Source of the DNA: Brevibacterium permense
Lineage (GTDB): Bacteria; Actinomycetota; Actinomycetes; Actinomycetales; Brevibacteriaceae
DNA length: 64,000 bases
Direction of reading: 5' to 3'
NCBI RefSeq assembly: GCF_025506275.1
Contig: NZ_QYCP01000081.1
Coordinates: forward strand, 43,045-107,044
Shown here piece by piece: positions 62,918-64,000 of the stretch. The translations under genes and the position numbers were made by a program. Below the pieces are notes generated by a model that was not told the DNA's origin, did no database searches, and saw only the letters and a program-made list of their open reading frames with translations. The stretch's first letter is position 1; every line of letters starts with the position of its first letter.

Positions 62918-63001
<84 letters not shown>

Positions 63002-63514
63002 GAACAAGGTAAAACTCTAGCATCGGAGACGGCGAAACTGAAAACCGAGGAAGCCGAATCGAGGCAAACGTGTCCACCTTCACATTTTCGCCCCGCGCGG
63101 TCACTCAACCTGTGCCGCCCGCTCGCACCACGTGCATCCCACGCGGCCAATCATCGTGCATCCCGCGCGGCCACTCATCTTCGCCCTTTGCAGCCCCACG
63201 CCCTCAGCTCTCCCGCCGCCTGTACTCACCCCACGCGACCGCCCGCGCTCACCCCGCGCAGCCACACACGCTCGCCCCGCACACGGGCCCACCTGCACCG
63301 CGTGCCCTGCCTCGGTCTTCCCTGGACGCGCGCAGGGAATCCCGGCACAGCTTCGCCCCGCGAACACGCGTGACGTGAGTTGAGAGCCTCACCGCGTTAG
63401 GATTGGGTGTTGATGTGCCCAGAGTGCACGTGATCAGGACCACCTGGTCAGAGCACTCAAAGACGCTAGGCGAAGAGTTCGTCCGGCAACGGCAACACCT
63501 GATGAGGAGGTGCC
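63002..63514. other. Intergenic region before fhaA with 24-base repeats
   Basis: 513 bases without a convincing gene. Two 24-base repeats, CGTGCATCCC-ACGCGGCC and -GCGCGGCC forms at 63131-63154 and 63155-63178 (22 of 24 identical), are preceded and followed by degenerate copies in a C-rich tract. The promoters of fhaA (plus) and tRNA-Leu (minus) must lie here; none could be fixed with confidence. Confidence 0.6.
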
Positions 63515-64000
63515 ATGGGGTTACTCGATCGCTTCGAGAAGGGGCTGGAGAACGTCGTCAACGGCGCCTTCGCCAAGGCTTTCAGATCCCAGGTCGAACC
63601 CGTCGAGCTCGCCGGAGCCCTGCGCCGTGAGGCCGACAACAAGGCCGCCGTGGTCTCCCGCGGTCGCACCCTGACGGCCAACCACTACGTCATCGAGCTT
63701 TCGCAGACCGACCACGACCGACTCTCCGGACTCGAGTCCGAACTGCGCTCCGATCTGCGCCAGGTCGTCGGCGACCACGCCGTCGAACAGGCCTACAGCT
63801 TCGTCGGTCCCGTCTCCGTCGAGTTCGCTCTCGCCGACGACCTCGACACGGGAATGTACCGCGTCGTGTCCTCGACCCAGCGTCCCGACGGATCGCCCGC
63901 CGCTCAGCCGGCCAACCGCGGCGGCTACGACCCGATCTCACGGGCGAATCCGATCGTCGGCGAGTCCCCGAACTCCGGTTCCCGACCCGCGACCCCGCGC
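63515..64000 (+). CDS. fhaA: FhaA, FHA-domain protein (N-terminal part, cut by right edge)
   Basis: 162 codons from ATG at 63515 with GAGGAGG upstream, open at the window end. The first about 120 residues are the DUF3662/FhaA N-terminal domain (MGLLDRFEKGLENVVNGAF, then FRSQVEPVELAGALRREADN), followed by the start of a Pro/Asn/Ser-rich linker. The phosphothreonine-binding FHA domain would follow outside the window. FhaA takes part in peptidoglycan and division control under Ser/Thr kinases and normally precedes fhaB, pstP, rodA, pbpA, pknA and pknB. Confidence 0.88.
   Translation, partial: MGLLDRFEKGLENVVNGAFAKAFRSQVEPVELAGALRREADNKAAVVSRGRTLTANHYVIELSQTDHDRLSGLESELRSDLRQVVGDHAVEQAYSFVGPVSVEFALADDLDTGMYRVVSSTQRPDGSPAAQPANRGGYDPISRANPIVGESPNSGSRPATPR

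Overview
The window is a GC-rich (roughly 65%) chromosomal segment of an actinobacterium, most likely Brevibacterium or a close relative. The grounds are dense coding with ATGA/GTGA start-stop overlaps, many GTG and TTG starts behind GGAGG-type ribosome binding sites, a DtxR/IdeR-type iron box, actinobacterial DUF families (DUF6230, DUF6114, DUF6204), an ECF42-type sigma factor with a DGPF protein, a complete mevalonate operon, and at the right edge tRNA-Leu next to the start of fhaA, a gene that usually lies near oriC in Actinobacteria. The genus call is an inference. No phage, insertion sequence or CRISPR array was seen.

Layout. 1-4.7 kb: an iron-regulated siderophore-interacting protein that continues past the left edge, a 649-aa orphan protein, and a TetR regulator divergent from a YqeB-like membrane protein. 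4.8-8.4 kb: E1alpha-E1beta-E2 of a branched-chain-type 2-oxoacid dehydrogenase. 8.5-10.3 kb: an ABC-F ribosome-protection ATPase behind a 14-codon leader peptide and hairpin. 10.4-12.3 kb: a DUF3311 / sodium-solute symporter pair. 12.3-17.4 kb: a three-gene acyl-activation / ketosynthase / acyl-CoA dehydrogenase operon divergent from its TetR regulator. 17.4-20.6 kb: small regulators, a truncated MFS transporter remnant, DUF402 and a succinate-semialdehyde dehydrogenase. 21-25.3 kb: an AceE-like E1 enzyme coupled to a genuine ACC deaminase under a divergent GntR regulator. 25.4-29.7 kb: a secreted esterase and a GntR / creatininase-family / AbgT operon that share an operator motif.

30-32 kb: an exported-protein operon (DUF6230, DUF6114, acidic secreted protein). 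32-41.8 kb: an alanine symporter, glutamine amidotransferase, a decayed DUF2871 gene, a membrane protein, 8-oxoguanine deaminase facing a purine permease, and a DUF222/HNH protein. 41.8-54 kb: mostly solitary enzymes (HAD phosphatase, M50 protease, Gfo/Idh/MocA, PhzF, ICMT-like, VOC/MarR, twin VanZ, alcohol dehydrogenase, Pol I-like polymerase, GlcD-like oxidase). 54-55.8 kb: DGPF protein plus ECF42-type sigma factor. 55.9-62.6 kb: mvaK1-mvaD-mvaK2-fni-mvaA-mvaS, which together carry acetoacetyl-CoA through to IPP and DMAPP. 62.6-64 kb: a duplicated structured non-coding repeat, tRNA-Leu(CAG), and the start of fhaA.

The most interesting signals are the ABC-F leader/attenuator, the ACC deaminase/E1 pair, the acyl-ligase/ketosynthase operon with a perfect operator, the shared GntR operators, three decaying membrane-protein genes, the duplicated hairpin element at 62.6-62.8 kb, and a strongly over-represented near-palindromic 12-mer, CCGCC(GA/TC)GGCGG.
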